Source of the DNA: Glandiceps talaboti
Lineage: Eukaryota; Hemichordata; Enteropneusta; Spengelidae
Assembly: GCF_964340395.1 (NCBI RefSeq)
Contig: NC_135559.1
Span: 22,136,121 to 22,200,120 of the forward strand
Direction of reading: 5' to 3'
DNA: 64,000 bases
Shown here: positions 45,090 through 59,641 of the stretch, in pieces
How positions within the stretch are numbered: the first letter of the stretch is position 1
How the letters are laid out: every line of letters begins with the position of its first letter
Translations under genes and position numbers: made by a program
Notes under the pieces: generated by a model
Database searches by the model: none
The model's input: only the letters and a program-made list of their open reading frames with translations
Told to the model about the DNA's origin: nothing

Positions 45090-47010
45090 GTTTGAGTTAC
45101 AGCTTGGTTGAGGTAGATGTGAGTTACAGTTTGGTTGAGGTAGATGTGAGTTACAGTATGGTTAATATAGATGTTAGTTACAGCTAGGTTGAGGTAGATG
45201 TGAGTTACAGCTTGGTTGAGATAGATGTGAGTTACAGTTTGGTTGAGATAGATGTGAGTTACAGTATGGTTAATATAGATGTCAGTTACAGCTAGGTTGA
45301 GGTAGATGTGAGTTACAGCTTGGTTGAGATAGATGTGAGTTACAGTTTGGTTGAGGTAGATGTGAGTTACAGTATGGTTAATATAGATGTCAGTTACAGC
45401 TAGGTTGAGGTAGATGTGAGTTACAGCTTGGTTGAGGTAGATGTGAGTTACAGTTTGGTTGAGGTAGATGTGAGTTACAGCTTGGTTGAGGTAGATGTGA
45501 GTTACAGCTTGGATGAGATAGATGTGAGTTACAGCTTGGTTGAGATAGATGTGAGTTACAGCTTGGTTGAGGTAGTTGTGAGTTACAGCTTGGTTGAGGT
45601 AGATGTGAGTTACAGCTTGGTTGAGGTAGATGTGAGTTACAGCTTGGTTGAGATAGATGTGAGTTACAGCTTGGTTGAGGTAGATGTGAGTTACAGCTTG
45701 GTTGAGATAGATGTGAGTTACAGTTTGGTTGAGGTAGATGTGAGTTACAGCTTGGTTGAGATAGATGTGAGTTACAGTTTGGTTGAGATAGATGTGAGTT
45801 ACAGCTTGGTTGAGATAGATGTGAGTTACAGTTTGGTTGAGGTAGATGTGAGTTACAGTTTGGTTGAGGTAGATGTGAGTTACAGTATGGTTAATATAGA
45901 TGTCAGTTACAGCTAGGTTGAGGTAGATGTGAGTTACAGCTTGGTTGAGATAGATGTGAGTTACAGTTTGGTTGAGGTAGATGTGAGTTACAGTATGGTT
46001 AATATAGATGTCAGTTACAGCTAGGTTGAGGTAGATGTGAGTTACAGCTTGGTTGAGGTAGATGTGAGTTACATTTTGGTTGAGGTAGATGTGAGTTACA
46101 GCTTGGTTGAGGTAGATGTGAGTTACAGCTTGGATGAGATAGATGTGAGTTACAGTTTGGTTGAGGTAGATGTGAGTTACAGCTTGGTTGAGGTAGATGT
46201 GAGTTACAGTTTGGTTGAGGTAGATGTGAGTTACAGTTTGGTTGAGGTAGATGTGAGTTACAGTATGGTTAATATAGATGTCAGTTACAGCTAGGTTGAG
46301 ATAGATGTGAGTTACAGCTTGGTTGAGGTAGATGTGAGTTACAGTATGGTTAATATAGATGTCAGTTACAGCTAGGTTGAGGTAGATGTGAGTTACAGTA
46401 TGGTTAATATAGATGTGAGTTACAGCTTGGTTGAGGTAGATGTGAGTTACAGTATGGTTAAGATAGATGTGAGTTACAGTTTGGTTGAGGTAGATGTGAG
46501 TTACAGCTAGGTTGAGATAGATGTGAGTTACAGTATGGTTAAGATAGATGTGAGTTACAGTTTGGTTAAGATAGATGTGAGTTACAGCTAGGTTGAGATA
46601 GATGTGAGTTACAGCTTGGTTGAGGTAGATGTGAGTTACAGTATGGTTAATATAGATGTCAGTTACAGCTAGGTTGAGGTAGATGTGAGTTACAGTTTGG
46701 TTGAGGTAGATGTGAGTTACAGCTTGGTTGAGGTAGATGTGAGTTACAGTATGGTTAAGATAGATGTTAGTTACAGCTAGGTTGAGGTAGATGTGAGTTA
46801 CAGTTTGGTTGAGGTAGATGTGAGTTACAGCTTGGTTGAGATAGATGTGAGTTACAGCTTGATTTAGGTAGATGTGAGTTAAAGCTTGATTTAGGTAGAT
46901 GTGAGTTACAGCTTGGTTGAGGTAGATGTGAGTTACAGCTTGATTTAGGTAGATGTGAGTTAAAGCTTGATTTAGGTAGATGTGAGTTACAGCTTGGTTG
47001 AGGAGTCAGT
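45090..47010. repeat. 27-bp minisatellite, about 71 copies
   Basis: The unit is GAGTTACAGCTTGGTTGAGG plus TAGATGT. A variant, TATGGTTAATATAGATG, recurs every 108 bp at 45157, 45265 and 45373, which is a four-unit higher-order repeat at the left end. GATTTAGG variants cluster at the right end. Frames stay open because 27 is divisible by three. Confidence 0.95.
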
Positions 47011-47904
47011 CTGTAATTACCAATTCTATATAATCCAGCCGTTAATAGCAATCTACTTCTTCACATTTGAAACAACGCAAAATATAGAAGTTTGGTGTGC
47101 AAGTAGACCATCAAGGATAACAGGGATAATCGACATGTCAACGAGACAGAATAAAAAACTGCAATCTGGCTGTGTTATCTATCGCATTATCGTTGGATTT
47201 ATTTTAGGATGATTACATTTACAACAAATCAAAAAACATATTTTGCGTTCCTAGTATATTGTAAACGTTGGCGTTGATTCAATTGTTTGGAGTTTTATTA
47301 GAGTTTAGATTGATTGTATTCAACCTTGAAGAAGAGACCTTGGCACGTGACGTAATAATAAATGAATAAATGAGTCTACAGACTTTCATAGTATCAAGAA
47401 TACCATAAATTGTCAATTGAACGGCGCCGTTTCAATCTATTCAAGTATATATACTAATTACATAGACAGCTTTTACTGATACGCCCCAGTATAGAAGTGG
47501 CTGGAGGTGAATGAATAAAAGGGTTGTTATATGGTAAAATACATATCGATATATTAATAACAGTCTAGCTACCTATATTTGTATTAGTATTCATTAATAA
47601 ACCAAACGCTATCAACTTATTGGTGTATCAGATTCTTTGCTTATCGATTTATTTCAAAAGAGTATAGGATAAATTATTAAGATGCTTTAAATTAGTTATC
47701 GACATAATTCAATATTCGTGTGATGTATTCAATTCCAAACACAAATCTAGCCACCTACAACAAAGTGGCAAAGAGCTGATAGATTCGATGCTATATATAT
47801 AATTACAAGCCCAATGCTGCTACAACATCATTATATCCTATTCCTTTTATTAACGTTGCACGTTATTCAAACAGTAGCGAGATCAATATGACGTAGAACT
47901 CGGA
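47011..47904. other. Intergenic, nothing recognised
   Basis: AT-rich, no long frame, no tandem structure. TAATAATAAATGAATAAATG near 47360 could be the tail of an old retroposon. Confidence 0.5.
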
Positions 47905-50900
47905 GATCACAATACGTCAAACATATAGGTAATAAGTATCCTGGTATTACAATACGTCACACATATAGGTAATAAGTATCCTGGTATTACAATACGTCAC
48001 ACATATAGGTAATAAGTATCCTGGTATTACAATACGTCACACATATAGGTAATAAGTATCCTGGTATTACAATACGTCACACATATAGGTAATAAGTATC
48101 CTGGTATTACAATACGTCACACATATAGGTAATAAGTATCCTGGTATTACAATACGTCACACATATAGGTAATAAGTAACCTGGTGTTACAATACGTCAA
48201 ACATATAGGTAATAAGTATCCTGGTATTACAATACGTCACACATATAGGTAATAAGTATCCTGGTATTACAATACGTCAAACATATAGGTAATAAGTAAC
48301 CTGGTGTTACAATACGTCACACATATAGGTAATAAGTAACCTGGTGTTACAATACGTCACACATATAGGTAATAAGTAACCTGGTGTTACAATACGTCAA
48401 ACATATAGGTAATAAGTATCCTGGTATTACATTACGTCAAACATATAGGTAATAGGTATCCTGGTATTACAATACGTCAAACATATAGGTAATAAGTATC
48501 CTGGTATTACAATACGTCACACATATAGGTAATAAGTATCCTGGTATTACAATACGTCACACATATAGGTAATAAGTATCCTGGTATTACAATACGTCAC
48601 ACATATAGGTAATAGGTATCCTGGTATTACAATACGTCACACATATAGGTAATAAGTATCCCGGTATTACAATACGTCACACATATACATGTAGGTAATA
48701 AGTATCCTGGTATTACAATACGTCACACATATAGGTAATAAGTATCCTGGTATTACAATACGTCAAACATATAGGTAATAGGTATCCTGGTATTACAATA
48801 CGTCACACATATAGGTAATAAGTATCCTGGTATTACAATACGTCAAACATATAGGTAATAAGTATCCTGGTATTACAATACGTCAAACATATAGGTAATA
48901 AGTATCCTGGTATTACAATACGTCACACATATAGGTAATAAGTATCCTGGTATTACAATACGTCAAACATATAGGTAATAAGTATCCTGGTATTACAATA
49001 CGTCACACATATAGGTAATAAGTATCCTGGTATTACAATACGTCAAACATATAGGTAATAAGTATCCTGGTATTACAATACGTCACACATATAGGTAATA
49101 AGTATCCTGGTATTACAATACGTCAAACATATAGGTAATAAGTATCCTGGTATTACAATACGTCACACATATAGGTAATAGGTATCCTGGTATTACAATA
49201 CGTCACATATATAGGTAATAAGTATCCTGGTATTACATTACGTCACATATATAGGTAATAAGTATCCTGGTATTACAATACGTCACACATATAGGTAATA
49301 AGTATCCTGGTATTACAATACGTCACGCATATAGGTAATAAGTATCCTGGTATTACAATACGTCACATATATAGGTAATAAGTATCCTGGTATTACAATA
49401 CGTCACACATATAAGTAATAAGTATCCTGGTATTACAATACGTCACACATATAGGTAATAGGTAACCTGGTATTACAATACGTCACACATATAGGTAATA
49501 AGTATCCTGGTATTACAATACGTCAAACATATAGGTAATAAGTAACCTGGTATTACAATACGTCAAACATATAGGTAATAAGTAACCTGGTGTTACAATA
49601 CGTCACACATATAAGTAATAAGTATCCTGGTATTACAATACGTCACACATATAGGTAATAAGTATCCTGGTATTACAATACGTCACATATATAGGTAATA
49701 AGTATCCTGGCATTACAATACATCAAACATATAGGTAATAAGTAACCTGGTGTTACAATACGTCACACATATAGGTAATAAGTATCCTGGTATTACAATA
49801 CGTCACATATATAGGTAATAAGTATCCTGGTATTACAATACGTCAAACATATAGGTAATAAGTATCCTGGTATTACAATACGTCACACATATAGGTAATA
49901 AGTATCCTGGTATTACAATACGTCACACATATAGGTAATAAGTAACCTGGTGTTGCAATACGTCAAACATATAGGTAATAGATATCCTGGTATTACAATA
50001 CGTCACACATATAGGTAATAAGTAACCTGGTGTTGCAATACGTCACATATATAGGTAATAAGTATCCTGGTATTACAATACGTCACACATATAAGTAATA
50101 GGTATCCTGGTATTACAATACGTCACACATATAGGTAATAAGTAACCTGGTGTTGCAATACGTCAAACATATAGGTAATAGGTATCCTGGTATTACAATA
50201 CGTCACATATATAGGTAATAAGTAACCTGGTGTTGCAATACGTCACATATATAGGTAATTAGTATCCTGGTATTACAATACGTCACACATATAGGTAATA
50301 AGTAACCTGGTATTGCAATACATCACACATATAGGTAATAAGTATCCTGGTATTACAATACGTCACACATATAGGTAATAAGTATCCTGGTATTACATTA
50401 CGTCACACATATAGGTAATAAGTAACCTGGTATTACAATACGTCACACATATAGGTAATAAGTATCCTGGTATTACATTACGTCACACATATAGGTAATA
50501 AGTATCCTGGTATTACAATACGTCACACATACAGGTAATAAGTATCCTGGTATTACAATACGTCACACATATAGGTAATAAAGTAACCTGGTGTTACAAT
50601 ACGTCACACATATAGGTAATAAGTATCCTGGTATTACAATACGTCACATATATAGGTAATAAGTATCCTGGTATTACAATACGTCACACATATAGGTAAT
50701 AAGTAACCTGGTATTGCAATACGTCAAACATATACGTAATAAGTAACCTGGTATTGCAATACGTCAAACACATAGGTAATAAGTATCCTGGTATTACAAT
50801 ACGTCACACATATAGGTAATAAGTATCCTGGTATTGCAATACGTCAAACATATAGGTAATAAGTATCCTGGTATTACAATACGTCAAACATATAGGTAAT

Positions 50901-50925
50901 AAGTATCCTGGTATTACAATGTGTC
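47905..50925. repeat. 40-bp satellite array, about 75 copies
   Basis: The unit is ACAATACGTCACACATATAG followed by GTAATAAGTATCCTGGTATT, with an exact 40-bp step over 3.0 kb. Recurrent variants are CGTCAA/CGTCAC, AGTAAC/AGTATC and TGTTAC/TATTAC. Single indels occur near 48690 (ACATGT insertion) and 50580. Confidence 0.97.
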
Positions 50926-53479
50926 ATAAATAAAAACCAGCGTCAAAAAACGTGTGGCAAACGAGCACAACAACCAAATGCCTCTGCATGGAACGGTGTC
51001 TACAGTCGTATTCGTATTCGCGTATTTGTATTCGTATTGTCTTAAAAACCGCGTCAATTATCGCAATGAAACAGTTTCATAATTTTTATTAAATTAGGTG
51101 TTTTGGCGGGAAAGTTAAAAACAAGTAAAGACTTTTACTGACAAATCTGGGACCCCTTATAGGTTCTACAGTTCATACATACTGACAGCTGTGCAAAGAA
51201 AAACGTGTTCAGTATTCATTGGCTGTTACTATACATTAAGTGTATACTATTAAATGTTGACAGTTTAGTGTGCATGAGTTAATGTTTTGACTACACGACA
51301 CTCCAGCTACCGTTGTGACTAAGTATGTCATATGATCCGTCATTGATCGATCATATACACAGTGCTAACGATTGATATACAATGCGTAACGTCTTGGACA
51401 TTTATAAAACATGGCATCATATCATATATTGTTTGTTTATTTGACACCTACTCTGTCATTTAGGAGTAAATGTTATAAGTACGACAGTCGCTAACAATAA
51501 GTAAAATCATTAACGTTTCTGATGAAATTTGTTTAACACGTTACCCTGTATAATATCCTGTGATATGCGATGAATATCATGTTTGTCATTCCGTTGCCTA
51601 TCGTATTCACTATAATATCATGTTTGTCATTCCGTTGCCTATCGTAATCACTGTAATATCATGTGTGTCATTTCGTTGGCTATCGTATTCACTGTATTTG
51701 ATCATTATTTGATCATATTTATTGTTGGTAGATTAATTGACAACATGGTCAGCAAAATCATTCTATTTATAGGAATATATCGCATTCGTCTGTAAACTAA
51801 CCTGTCCACATCGAGATCTGTGATTTAGCTTCGCTTCTTACTACTGCTTGTAATAATATAATAATATCAACGTGAACCTGTTAAATTTGCCACACCCCTA
51901 ATGGCTGTTATCAACATACATGTCAGTTGTCATGGTATTAGCCTGTATGTAAATTATTTAGCCTGTATGTAAATTATCGACGTTAACTCCAGACCAGTGA
52001 ACATTGGAGTAATGAGTGAACATTTGCCTAATGACTTCACTTGAATTCGAGACAAATATAGACAACTAATCTGACATACAGTATTTAACTTGTTAAATAA
52101 GTGTTTGACGAGACATAGGAATGCACACACCTTACCAGTTACATAATTTAGATTTGAAGACTCATTATTCATATTTCCTATCACACCTCATTCCTTCATC
52201 AAAACTCGTTACCTTTTCAGCTCGTACTACTATAATTCACATTCACTCCCATTGAAATCAATCGAACGAGTAGTTTTAGGTCATAATAATGACTCCGTGC
52301 TGATAGTATTGCAAGCGGTTAGTAAGAAATGAAATCACAGATTGCGATGTAAACAGATTATCTGTAAACAGACCACACAGTCAAATAATGGAAATTATAT
52401 TTGCTAACCACTAGAATTAACTCTTAAACCTTGTCATTCTGTTGTATAGCTGTTGCACTTAACTATGTAATTCAATTACTGAATAGTTCGCAATATTAAA
52501 ACATCGACAGTAGTGCAGATTTTAAGGTTTAACAATGTTTTAAAACGAACAGTGTATAGTAGGTACAATTAAGCAAAGGCAAACCAGCAGGGAGAACTCA
52601 ATGCAAGTGGTTGAAATCGGGAAGAGAAAAACGGAAAGACTGAAACAAAATAAACGTACGCGTGACTTCATTTTGGCAATGCCACTTTATATTCGAATAT
52701 CATACACCAGCGATCGATCAAAGTTTCAATTGTATTTGACATCAGCTTCACAAATTCCCTATGTTATTCTTTGGGTTAATTTCTAATTCAGGTAAGTAAG
52801 CCGGAAATTCTTTTCCCAACTACATCTACGGATGTACCTATCTAACTGCTACAACGCGACAGTTTCATACACGGTTGAATGAAAAGCTGGAGTTGGTGAA
52901 ACTGACATAATTCAACGGAAGCCTGTGGGTAAAAGGTTGACAGAAAGTTCCTCCCTACTTATCGAATTACTAAGTTAATTCATATACACATCAAAGCAGG
53001 GCTTTACAGTTGACATGTTTGCATACTCTCAATTTGAATGGTACATGCATTACATGACGTAATTATAACTTTCCATCATTAATTTGACAGTGATTATATA
53101 TATATGATTCCATCACTATGGAGATGATAACCATCAGTAGGTTTGAATATTAGCTAGATAAAGAGACATTTAACCCACAATGTACATCTTGATTATTCTA
53201 TATTAATGAACTTGAATGCGACGTATTTGTCCCAAATACCCATTGGTCCACCAGATCGAAATATTTTCTGTGATTATTAGGTACCAATAAACTTGTTTCA
53301 TTGTATTTTCATGGGAGTGCAAACAACATAAATGTCTTTCTAAAGTGAGTGACACTTCAAGATGTTTTGAGGAATCTTGGTTACATAAATCTTTCTATCA
53401 CATTATTAAACATAAATGTCTATTTACAGTTCTTTACTGTAACACTTCTTACTCGAGACTACCTTTCTGGTTTGGAGCG
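50926..53479. other. Intergenic, with a 41-bp triplicate
   Basis: GTTTGTCATTCCGTTGCC recurs at 51581, 51622 and 51663 (41-bp step, last copy mutated). CAGGTAAGTAAG at 52790 is a strong donor-like string, but the preceding frames show no family resemblance. Otherwise nothing is recognised. Confidence 0.6.
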
Positions 53480-54940
53480 TACTACATTTATTTTGTATAA
53501 GGCATGTTCTATAATATTTGGTGTATTCTATATATTATTCAGTATATTCTCTATTCTATCCTGTGCATTCCACATTTTATATAGTGTATTCTACATTCTA
53601 TTAGTGTGTTCCATATTTTCCAGTGAATTCCACATTCTATCAGTGTATTCCACATTTTATATAGAGTACTCTACATTCAAATAGTAAATTCTATATTCTG
53701 TTTACTTTATTCTATAAGCTATTCAGTGCATTCTGTCTGCATTTTAGTTTAGTATATTTTGCATGTTAGTTTATTCTACATACCATATATTGTATTCTAC
53801 ATTCTATCTCGTGTAATCTATATTCTATCTAGTGTATTCTACATTCTATATAAGTATTCTACATTCTATCTAGTGTATTCTACATTCAAACTAGTGTATT
53901 CTACGTTCCATCTAGTGTATTCTACATTCTGTCTAGTGAATTCTACATTTTATCTAAGTATTCTACATTCCATCTAGTGTATTCTACATTCCATCTAGTG
54001 TATTCTACATTCTATCTAAGTATTCTACATTCCATCTAGTGTATTCTACATTCCATCTAGTGCATTCTACATTCTATCTAAGTATTCTACATTATATCTA
54101 GTGTATTCTGCATTCCATCTAGTGTATTCTACATTCTAACTAAGTATTCTACATTCTATCTAATGTTTTTGCATACCATCTAGTGTATTTTACATACCAC
54201 CTATTTTTTTCTACATTCTATCTAGTGTATTCTACATTCCATCTAGTGTATTCTACATTCCATCTAAGTATTCTACATTCTATCTAGTGTATTCTACATT
54301 CTGTCTAGTGTAGTCTACATTCCACCTAGTGTATTCTACATTATATCTAGTGTATTCTACATTCCATCTAGTCTATTCTACAGTCCATCTAGTCTATTCT
54401 ACATTCCATCTAGTCTATTCTACATTCTATCTAAGTATTCTACATTCTATCTAGTGTATTCTGCATTCCATCTAGTGTATTCTACATTCTAACTAAGTAT
54501 TCTACATTCTATCTGGTCTATTCTACATTCTATCTGGTCTATTCTACATTCCATCTAGTGTATTCTACATTCTATCTAAGTATTCTACATTCTATCTAGT
54601 GTATTCTACATTCTATATAAGTATTCTACATTCCATCTAGTGTATTCTACATTCTATCTAAGTATTCTACATACCATCTAGTGTATTCTACATTCTATCT
54701 AAGTATTCTACATTCCATCTAGTGTATTCTACATTCTATCTAAGTATTCTACATTCAATCTAGTGTATTCTACATTCTATCTAAGTATTCTACATTCTAT
54801 CTAAGTATTCTACCTTTCATCCAGTGTATTCTACATACCTTTAGTGTATTCTACATTATATCTAGTGTATTCTACATTTCATCTAGTGTATTCTATATTC
54901 CATCTAGTGTATTCTGCATTCTATCTACATTTTTTACAGT
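53480..54940. repeat. 20/21-bp minisatellite (TATTCTACATTCTATCTAGTG)
   Basis: Units of TATTCTACATTCTATCTA plus either GTG (21 bp) or AG (20 bp) are mixed along 1.4 kb. The left third is more degenerate (TATATAGTG, CAGTG variants). TAGTG and TAAG types alternate without a fixed order. Confidence 0.93.
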
Positions 54941-55745
54941 CCATTTCATAAACTACTGATGCATCCTATTTTCTATTTAGTGTATTCTATCTGCATAGAC
55001 AGACATAGTTTGACGCAAGAAATACAAGTAACTTTACGAATCAAATAAAGTCGATGTAATGTTCGTCCCTGTCTGCCTTGAACGAAATACGACCAACCGT
55101 GCCCATACTATATTACTGCATACAGCTTAAGGTTAAATGATGTAGCAGCTAGTCTGTACGGACTGACTGTGTATTGCAAATGTAATAGGGAGCGGTCCTT
55201 TTTACAGCTAAAATGACTTAGGCGTGATGTTTCACTCATGTGACATGATACTTATTAGACACCCTCAGACAACTTCTAACACAAAAGAAACAATTACATA
55301 GGTGCCGTGCACAGTGGAGATATAGAAGTAGTCAAGCTGATATGTTGATTATCAGTTAGAAAATAAACAATTGCAGCCATTAAAATCATCAAGTCCGTGT
55401 GTAATGTTTTCATTAGTAGCTTGTTTTACTGCAGTGTGAAATAATAGCTATGCTTTAATATCACAGTTCAATGGGGTAGGGCAAAGAATCCTTCTGTGTT
55501 TATTGTGTCTCTGTTATTGTTAGTCTAGAGGTGAAATATGTCTTTCCCTGTGTCAAAAATGTAATGACCCGTGTATAAAACATCAAACCTACATCATTTT
55601 AGCTATAACTGGACTGGGTTTTGTGTGTGTGAAAGGGGAGGGGTCTTTTTTCTAAAATCGCCCATTTAAGTTTGGAGTCACTTTCGAAAACATCAATGGA
55701 ACTGTGGGGGGGGGGGAGGTGATCACACTGTAAAACAGAAAGATA
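54941..55745. other. Intergenic, nothing recognised
   Basis: No frame or repeat of note. There is a G-run at 55707-55717 just before the 36-bp satellite. Confidence 0.55.
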
Positions 55746-55747
55746 AT

Positions 55748-58700
55748 GTATTTCAATATTGACATGGTAGATATACCACATTATATGGATACTTACATTA
55801 TGGTAGATATACCACATTATATGGATACTTACATTATGGTAGATATACCACATTATATGGATACTTACACTATGGTAGATATACCACATTATATGGATAC
55901 TTACACTATGGTAGATATACCACATTATATGGATACTTACATTATGGTAGATATACCACATTATATGGATACTTACATTATGGTAGATATACCACATTAT
56001 ATGGATACTTACATTATGGTAGATATACCACATTATATGGATACTTACACTATGGTAGATATACCACATTATATGGATACTTACATTATGGTAGATATAC
56101 CACATTATATGGATACTTACATTATGGTAGATATACCACATTATATGGATACTTACATTATGGTAGATATACCACATTATATGGATACTTACATTATGGT
56201 AGATATACCACATTATATGGATACTTACATTATGGTAGATATACCACATTATATGGATACTTACATTATGGTAGATATACCACATTATATGGATACTTAC
56301 ATTATGGTAGATATACCACATTATATGGATACTTACATTATGGTTGATATACCACATTATATGGATACTTACACTATGGTAGATATACCACATTATATGG
56401 ATACTTACATTATGGTAGATATACCACATTATATGGATACTTACACTATGGTAGATATACCACATTATATGGATACTTACATTATGGTAGATATACCACA
56501 TTATATGGATACTTACATTATGGTTGATATACCACATTATATGGATACTTACATTATGGTAGATATACCACATTATATGGATACTTACACTATGGTAGAT
56601 ATACCACATTATATGGATACTTACATTATGGTAGATATACCACATTATATGGATACTTACATTATGGTAGATATACCACATTATATGGATACTTACATTA
56701 TGGTAGATATACCACATTATATGGATACTTACATTATGGTTGATATACCACATTATATGGATACTTACATTATGGTAGATATACCACATTATATGGATAC
56801 TTACACTATGGTAGATATACCACATTATATGGATACTTACATTATGGTAGATATACCACATTATATGGATACTTACACTATGGTAGATATACCACATTAT
56901 ATGGATACTTACATTATGGTAGATATACCACATTATATGGATACTTACACTATGGTAGATATACCACATTATATGGATACTTACATTATGGTAGATATAC
57001 CACATTATATGGATACTTACACTATGGTAGATATACCACATTATATGGATACTTACATTATGGTAGATATACCACATTATATGGATACTTACACTATGGT
57101 AGATATACCACATTATATGGATACTTACATTATGGTAGATATACCACATTATATGGATACTTACATTATGGTTGATATACCACATTATATGGATACTTAC
57201 ATTATGGTAGATATACCACATTATATGGATACTTACACTATGGTAGATATACCACATTATATGGATACTTACATTATGGTTGATATACTATATTATATGG
57301 ATACTTACACTATGGTAGATATACCACATTATATGGATACTTACATTATGGTTGATATACCACATTATATGGATACTTACATTATGGTAGATATACCACA
57401 TTATATGGATACTTACACTATGGTAGATATACCACATTATATGGATACTTACATTATGGTAGATATACCACATTATATGGATACTTACACTATGGTAGAT
57501 ATACCACATTATATGGATACTTACATTATGGTAGATATACCACATTATATGGATACTTACATTATGGTTGATATACCACATTATATGGATACTTACATTA
57601 TGGTAGATATACCACATTATATGGATACTTACACTATGGTAGATATACCACATTATATGGATACTTACATTATGGTAGATATATCACATTATATGGATAC
57701 TTACACTATGGTAGATATATCACATTATATGGATACTTACATTATGGTAGATATACCACATTATATGGATACTTACATTATGGTTGATATACCACATTAT
57801 ATGGATACTTACATTATGGTAGATATACCACATTATATGGATACTTACATTATGGTAGATATACCACATTATATGGATACTTACATTATGGTAGATATAC
57901 CACATTATATGGATACTTACATTATGGTAGATATACCACATTATATGGATACTTACATTATGGTAGATATACCACATTATATGGATACTTACATTATGGT
58001 AGATATACCACATTATATGGATACTTACATTATGGTAGATATACCACATTATATGGATACTTACATTATGGTAGATAAACCACATTATATGGATACTTAC
58101 ATTATGGTAGATATATCACATTACATGGATACTTACATTATGGTAGATATATCACATTACGTGGATGTTTACATTATGTTAGATATATCACATTACATGG
58201 ATACTTACATTATGTTAGATATATCACATTACGTGGATGTTTATATTATGTTAGATATATCACATTACGTGGATGTTTATATTATGTTAGATATATCATA
58301 TTACGTGGATGTATATATTATGTTAGATATATCACATTACGTGGATGTTTATATTATGTTAGATATATCACATTACGTGGATGTTTATATTATGGTAGAT
58401 ATATCACATTACGTGGATGTTTATATTATGGTAGATATATCACATTATATGGATGTTTATATTATGTTAGATATATCACATTACGTGGATGTTTATATTA
58501 TGTTAGATATATCATATTACGTGGATGTTTATATTATGGTAGATATATCACATTACGTGGATGTTTATATTATGTTCGATATATCACATTATATGGATGT
58601 TTATATTATGGTAGATATATCACATTATATGGATGTTTATATTATGTTAGATATATCACATTACGTGGATGTTTATATTATGTTAGATATATCATATTAC

Positions 58701-59326
58701 GTGGATGTTTATATTATGGTAGATATATCACATTACGTGGATGTTTATATTATGTTAGATATATCACATTACGTGGATGTTTATATTATGTTAGATATAT
58801 CACATTACGTGGATGTTTATATTATGTTAGATATATCACATTACGTGGATGTTTATATTATGGTAGATATATCACATTATATGGATACTTACATTATGTT
58901 AGCTATATCACATTACGTGGATGTTTATATTATGGTAGATATATCACATTACGTGGATGTTTATATTATGGTAGATATATCACATTACATTGATACTTAC
59001 ATTATGGTAGATATATCACATTACGTGGATGTTTACATTATGTTAGATATATCACATTACATGGATACTTACATTATGTTAGATATATCACATTACGTGG
59101 ATGTTTATATTATGTTAGATATATCACATTACGTGGATGTTTATATTATGGTAGATATATCACATTATATGGATGTTTATATTATGTTAGATATATCACA
59201 TTACGTGGATACTTACATTATGTTAGATATATCACATTACATGGATACTTACATTATGTTAGATATATCACATTACGTGGATGTTTATATTATGTTAGAT
59301 ATATCACATTACGTGGATGTTTATAT
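55748..59326. repeat. 36-bp satellite array, left block, about 99 copies
   Basis: The unit is ATGGTAGATATACCACATTA followed by TATGGATACTTACATT. From 55748 to about 58090 nearly all units are of this type A. From about 58100 they change to type B, with TCACATTACGTGGATG and TTTATATT, often starting ATGTTAGAT. The 36-bp step is strict. On the + strand each unit reads as 12 residues such as MVDIPHYMDTYI, and an open frame of 1,200 codons spans the block. It begins and ends with the array, so I treat it as non-coding satellite. Confidence 0.95.
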
Positions 59327-59641
59327 CATTACTGGGACAAGCCATTAAAGAAGCAAGTCCACTTGTTATCAAAGAGTACCAATATTTACACATGTGATGA
59401 TGGGCTCTTACATAACACAAGTAAACAGTGTAGTTCACAGCGTAAGATCATTTCTAAGGAGTGGGTCAATTGAGGCAAACCTTATCTCCGTCTTATATCA
59501 GTTGTTATCAATTTATTAGGCTATTATAAGTAACACTACAAACAGCTTTAGAGATGCAAACAACTTTTATGACACCCGTTTTCGTCAGGCAAGCCCGCGG
59601 GTTTGTTGCACTTGGACCGTTAATGGCTTGTGAATGTCATG
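59327..59641. mobile_element. MITE-like insertion inside the 36-bp satellite
   Basis: The unique 315-bp segment starts CATTACTGGGACAAGCC and continues ATTAA. It ends TTAATGGCTTGTGAATG plus TCATG. The ends are imperfect inverted repeats with a perfect 12-bp core, ACAAGCCATTAA against TTAATGGCTTGT, and CAAGT.CA similarity continues inward. The satellite resumes on the right nearly where it stopped on the left (GTTTATAT then TTATGG), so at most a 1-2-bp duplication is visible. Confidence 0.65.

Noticed and set aside
45416-46294. Frames reading SYSLVEVDV repeats
   Set aside because: They result from the 27-bp minisatellite; several interruptions, no start or end outside the array.
52601-52797. 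Possible exon ending at the strong donor CAG|GTAAGT near 52791
   Set aside because: The preceding open frame stops before the donor and the other frames show no domain or clear acceptor.
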